Source: an uncultured Clostridia bacterium (GTDB lineage Bacteria > Bacillota_A > Clostridia > Christensenellales > Aristaeellaceae). Taken from it: a stretch of DNA of 15,807 nt. The position numbers and the translations under genes are program-made. Within the stretch, counting starts at the first letter, position 1; every line of letters begins with the position of its first letter. The DNA lies in contig CAMVDI010000017.1 in assembly GCA_947166205.1 (NCBI GenBank), forward strand, positions 1 through 15,807, given 5' to 3'. Under the pieces are notes generated by a model, which was not told the origin of the DNA, made no database searches, and saw only the letters and a program-made list of their open reading frames with translations. Positions 13,611 to 15,807 of this stretch are shown here, piece by piece.

Positions 13611-13617
13611 TGGGTTT
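13597..13617 (-). promoter_or_regulatory. Shared operator-like element, copy 2 (sufCB operon)
   Basis: On the minus strand: AAACCCATTGACA, then A, GGTA, G, GT. It matches 3243-3263 at 19 of 21 positions and sits at the same place relative to the -35 box (same strand, same phase). The ACC-N9-GGT inverted repeat is kept. A sulfur or iron-sulfur responsive regulator of the Rrf2 family (IscR/CymR) would be a reasonable candidate, by inference only. Confidence 0.5.
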
Positions 13618-13644
13618 TAAAACCTCAGCCGGGAAACCCGCCGA

Positions 13645-13690
13645 CGAAAACAAAAGACCCCGGAAGCGCATGGGATTCCGCGCTTCCGGG
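13645..13690 (-). terminator. Intrinsic terminator of the secreted-protein gene
   Basis: CCCGGAAGCGC (13659-13669) pairs perfectly with GCGCTTCCGGG (13680-13690): 11 bp, 10-nt loop. On the minus strand it is followed by GTCTTTTGTTTTCG, a T-rich tail. It ends the gene at 13750-14334 before the sufC promoter. Confidence 0.82.
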
Positions 13691-13749
13691 ATTCACTCCG
13701 GCGGGACTCGCCTGCCCCGTTTTCACCGTTTTCTGTCCGTCTTTTCCGG

Positions 13750-14334
13750 TCAGTCCGTCAGGCTCACAGGATCCCAGCCGGGCTCCTGATAAGCTTCGAT
13801 CTCCAGGCCGTTGTCGTTGACGTATTCGACCAGCACAGCCCGCTGATACTGGGGCAGGAATCCATCATCACCGACCGTGAGAGCATAGGATTCCAGCAGC
13901 TTCTCATCGCCGTTGGCAAACTTCTCAATGCTCTTCTGATATTCTTCGCCGTCCCCCGCGAATTCGGCGGAGACAACGGTCCATTCCCCATCCTTCTTTT
14001 CCAGAGTGATCACGCCGGGGTTCTCCCCGCCGGAAACAAGGTCCAGGATCTTCCCGTTCAGCTTGTACACGAAGATCCAGAAATTGCCCCACACAGTGGC
14101 CTTGTTCCCGTCTTCGCTCACTTCCGTTTTGAGGACAATGGGCGTGGGAATCAGCACGCCGTCTTCAGGAACATCATAGGCCTCGTTGCTTTCCTGCATG
14201 TACTTCACAACGGCGGCCGTCACATCATCGTCTCCGGGGAAGCTGTAGACCGGCAGCGCGGCCTTCTCCGCGAAAGCGCTGCATACTCCGATTGCAAGGA
14301 CCAGGGCCAGAAGAATGGATATCGTTTTTTTCAT
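13750..14334 (-). CDS. Secreted protein of unknown function
   Basis: I do not recognise this 194-residue protein. It begins MKKTISILLALVLAIGVCSAFAEK, a clean signal peptide with a probable cut after AFA (residue 22). A Cys at 18 is not in a good lipobox. The mature part is acidic and contains alternating hydrophobic stretches (TVWGNFWIFVYKLNG, GVITLEKKDGEWTVVSAEFAG), which suggest a small alpha+beta domain, possibly NTF2-like. That is a guess from pattern alone. The ATG at 14334 is chosen over an in-frame ATG at 14442 because the signal peptide starts there and AGAGGTG lies 8 nt upstream. It is a single-gene unit: a terminator follows at 13645-13690, and the next gene upstream (14645) is divergent. 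Confidence 0.75.
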   Translation of the reverse strand: MKKTISILLALVLAIGVCSAFAEKAALPVYSFPGDDDVTAAVVKYMQESNEAYDVPEDGVLIPTPIVLKTEVSEDGNKATVWGNFWIFVYKLNGKILDLVSGGENPGVITLEKKDGEWTVVSAEFAGDGEEYQKSIEKFANGDEKLLESYALTVGDDGFLPQYQRAVLVEYVNDNGLEIEAYQEPGWDPVSLTD

Positions 14335-14644
14335 GGCTGAACACCTCTCTTTCATATTTCGCGGAGCATCAACTCCGTTCACAGGGATATACGTGAGAAA
14401 AATCAGATGTGGCAGTATCCGCGCAAAAATCTGAAAAACCATTTTTTAAGCCTGCCGTGTCCGACGGAATTCGCCCTTTTTCGCTTTCGCCTCCTTGCGC
14501 CGCCGTCTTTTTTGCGCCGTATCTCACGCCGCCTGTTTTGCGCCGCGGTTTCGCGCCTTCTGCTTTGTGCCGCGGTTGACATTTCCGCCGGATGAAAATA
14601 TACTTTCCGCGTAAGAAATCAGAAATGAATGGAGCTGACCAGCC
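14335..14644. promoter_or_regulatory. Divergent intergenic region with imperfect 26-27 nt repeats
   Basis: This 310-nt gap separates the secreted-protein gene from the L,D-transpeptidase-like gene. The left part (14341-14450) has no convincing promoter for the minus gene. The right part is pyrimidine-rich with recurring GCGCCG. TTTGCGCCG starts at 14511 and 14537, and TTTGTGCCG at 14564 (spacing 26 and 27). The last two copies extend to TTTGYGCCGCGGTT, and the final copy runs into the -35 box. A partial copy (TTGCGCCGCCG) lies at 14495. No ORF with a ribosome site was found. Confidence 0.55.
14576..14604 (+). promoter_or_regulatory. Sigma-A promoter of the L,D-transpeptidase-like gene
   Basis: TTGACA (14576-14581), a 17-nt spacer and TATACT (14599-14604). 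Transcription would start near 14611, giving a leader of about 34 nt. The -35 overlaps the end of the last 27-nt repeat, so a protein bound to the repeats could contact or block RNA polymerase. Confidence 0.85.
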
Positions 14645-15388
14645 ATGAAAAGATGGACCCTGATCCTGACCGCGCTGATTCTGGCGCTGGCCCTGACAAG
14701 TATCTCGATGGCGGAGGAGAGCCCGGACGGGCTGCACGCCAGCATCCAGCATGTGACGGATTCCCCCGCGTGGGTGGTAAACCTCCCCCAGGCGCAGGAC
14801 AAGAGCGTGACCCAGCTGTTTGTGGTCGCCGGCCTCGGCCTGGACAAGACCACCGCCACCATCTCGATGCACCAGCGGGATGAGGAAGGAAACTGGAAGC
14901 AGATCCTCTCCACCCCCGGCTTTGTGGGCCTGAACGGTCTCTGCCTGGACACGGACCACAAGGAAGGCTGCGCCCAGACGCCGATCGGAGTCTATCACTT
15001 CAACAAGGCCTTCGGCATTGCCCCCGATCCCGGCTGCGCGATCCCCTACACCCAGGTGGACGGGAACACCTACTGGTCCGGCGATCCTGATCGGCAGTAC
15101 AACCAGATGGTGGACATCCGGGATGTTCCGGAGCTCGTTCTGGACGACAGTGAGCACATCGTGGACTATGAGTATCAATACCAGTACTGCCTGAACATCA
15201 GCTTCAATGAGGAAGGCACCCCCGGCCGGGGCTCCGCGATTTTCCTGCACTGCTTCGGCCCGCTGAAGCCCTACACCGGCGGCTGCGTTGCGCTTCCCGA
15301 GAACCTGATGAAAAAGGTGATGCGGACGGTCCGGGAGGATTGCGTGGTGGTCATCGACACGCTGGAGAATCTGGGCGGCAGTTTCTGA
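14645..15388 (+). CDS. Exported L,D-transpeptidase-like (YkuD family) protein
   Basis: This 247-residue protein has a signal peptide (MKRWTLILTALILALALTSI, probable cut after SMA at 23). The catalytic signature of YkuD enzymes is in the last quarter: AIFLHCF with H202, then TGGCVALPE with nucleophile C214. The upstream stretch TPIGVYHFNKAFG (112-124) is the usual beta-strand region. Such enzymes form L,D (3-3) crosslinks in peptidoglycan or attach proteins to it, outside the membrane. No LysM or peptidoglycan-binding repeat is present; residues 24-100 form a short N-terminal part. The family branch with HC-x(n)-GGCVALP often occurs in actinobacteria and clostridia, so the exact substrate is unclear. 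The start is supported by GGAG at 14631-14634. Monocistronic, with a promoter and a terminator. Confidence 0.85.
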   Translation: MKRWTLILTALILALALTSISMAEESPDGLHASIQHVTDSPAWVVNLPQAQDKSVTQLFVVAGLGLDKTTATISMHQRDEEGNWKQILSTPGFVGLNGLCLDTDHKEGCAQTPIGVYHFNKAFGIAPDPGCAIPYTQVDGNTYWSGDPDRQYNQMVDIRDVPELVLDDSEHIVDYEYQYQYCLNISFNEEGTPGRGSAIFLHCFGPLKPYTGGCVALPENLMKKVMRTVREDCVVVIDTLENLGGSF

Positions 15389-15436
15389 GACGATTCTTCA
15401 TTCTGAATACGCAAATCGTTTCTTCCCATTTCGCTG

Positions 15437-15467
15437 AACTGATGTCAGATAATGGCATCAGTTTTTT
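15437..15467 (+). terminator. Intrinsic terminator of the L,D-transpeptidase-like gene
   Basis: AACTGATGTC (15437-15446) pairs with GGCATCAGTT (15454-15463): 10 bp including one G-U, 7-nt loop, followed by a run of six T (15462-15467). It lies 48 nt after the stop codon. Confidence 0.85.
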
Positions 15468-15519
15468 GTCGTCCGGCTTTTTCGGAAAACTCTGCTCAGG
15501 ATTTCCCCGGGCCGGAACA

Positions 15520-15807
15520 TCAGGGATCGTCATGCAGCAGTCTTTCCAGCATACGCTTCCTGTTTTCAATAAAGAGCTTTGTGATCCGGTAGCTTTCCGT
15601 TTCTTCATACTCACACGGGTGAATCCCTGCGTCTGAAAACCCCTGAATCTCCGCGTCCGGAATTCCCAGAAGGATCGGCGAATGGGTCACGATGATGAAC
15701 TGTGATCCGGCTTCCGCCATCTGTACGATGTGGAGCAGCAGGGTCAGCTGACGCTGAGGAGAAAGCGCCGCTTCCGGTTCGTCCAGCAGATAAATGCCCT
15801 GTCGGCT
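15520..15807 (-). CDS. AAA family ATPase, C-terminal end (runs off the window)
   Basis: The last 95 codons of a gene entering from the right edge. The visible part starts SRQGIYLLDEPEAALSP, a Walker B (LLDEPE) plus D-loop of the SMC/ABC-like AAA ATPases. FIIVTHSPILLG then follows as the switch histidine region. The end (FSDAGIHPCEYEETESYRITKLFIENRKRML) matches the small predicted-ATPase family COG3910 as I recall it. These stand-alone ATPases have no firm function. Walker A is outside the window. The stop is TGA at 15522-15520. No clear terminator follows; the nearest hairpin belongs to the convergent gene. An internal ATG at 15720 is not the true start, because the frame stays open and conserved to the edge. 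Confidence 0.85.
   Translation of the reverse strand, partial: SRQGIYLLDEPEAALSPQRQLTLLLHIVQMAEAGSQFIIVTHSPILLGIPDAEIQGFSDAGIHPCEYEETESYRITKLFIENRKRMLERLLHDDP

Noticed and set aside
13447..13671. 74-codon minus frame upstream of sufC
   Set aside because: It spans the sufC promoter and terminator hairpin and overlaps the sufC start in another frame; no ribosome site.
14335..14442. Upstream ATG (14442) extending the secreted protein by 36 residues
   Set aside because: The extension would place a signal peptide in the middle of the protein, and the internal ATG at 14334 has a good ribosome site.

Overview
The window reads as a GC-rich chromosomal segment of a Gram-positive anaerobe, most likely an uncultured member of the Clostridia (Bacillota) from a gut or rumen type habitat. 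Reasons: MgtE-type magnesium uptake, a bare SufC/SufB (SMS-type) Fe-S assembly pair, a heterodimeric ABC exporter, an intracellular GH67 alpha-glucuronidase, a PreP-like M16 peptidase, strong AGGAGG-type ribosome sites and good sigma-A promoters. The taxonomic placement is inference. I saw no mobile elements, CRISPR, rRNA or tRNA.

Layout. (1) 1-355 (-): 5' part of mgtE, preceded by a structured leader of about 300 nt (356-702) with a consensus promoter, a hairpin at the transcript start, a 27-codon leader ORF and a candidate intrinsic terminator overlapping the end of that ORF. (2) 882-3130 (-): a three-gene cystine/polar amino-acid ABC importer operon (binding protein, permease, ATPase) with its own promoter and a strong terminator. 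(3) 3406-6898 (+): two overlapping genes for a heterodimeric ABC exporter with one degenerate ATP site. (4) 7049-8860 (+): GH67 alpha-glucuronidase, then 8925-11804 (+): M16 metallopeptidase. (5) A bidirectional terminator, then 11871-13514 (-): sufC and a frame-disrupted sufB. (6) 13750-14334 (-): a secreted protein of unknown function. (7) 14645-15388 (+): an exported L,D-transpeptidase-like protein with a repeat-rich promoter region. (8) 15520-15807 (-): the 3' end of an AAA ATPase.

Connections. The amino-acid importer and the sufCB operon share a 21-nt element (19 of 21 identical) around the -35 box, although they lie 10 kb apart. This suggests a common regulator coupling sulfur amino-acid uptake to Fe-S assembly. 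sufB appears to have lost about 32 nt internally, which leaves the upstream frame without a stop before the terminator.

The least explained parts are the mgtE leader, the shared promoter element, the 26-27 nt repeats in front of the L,D-transpeptidase gene, and a 16-codon ORF coupled to the glucuronidase start. I could not run alignments, folding or searches. Family calls rest on motifs read by eye.
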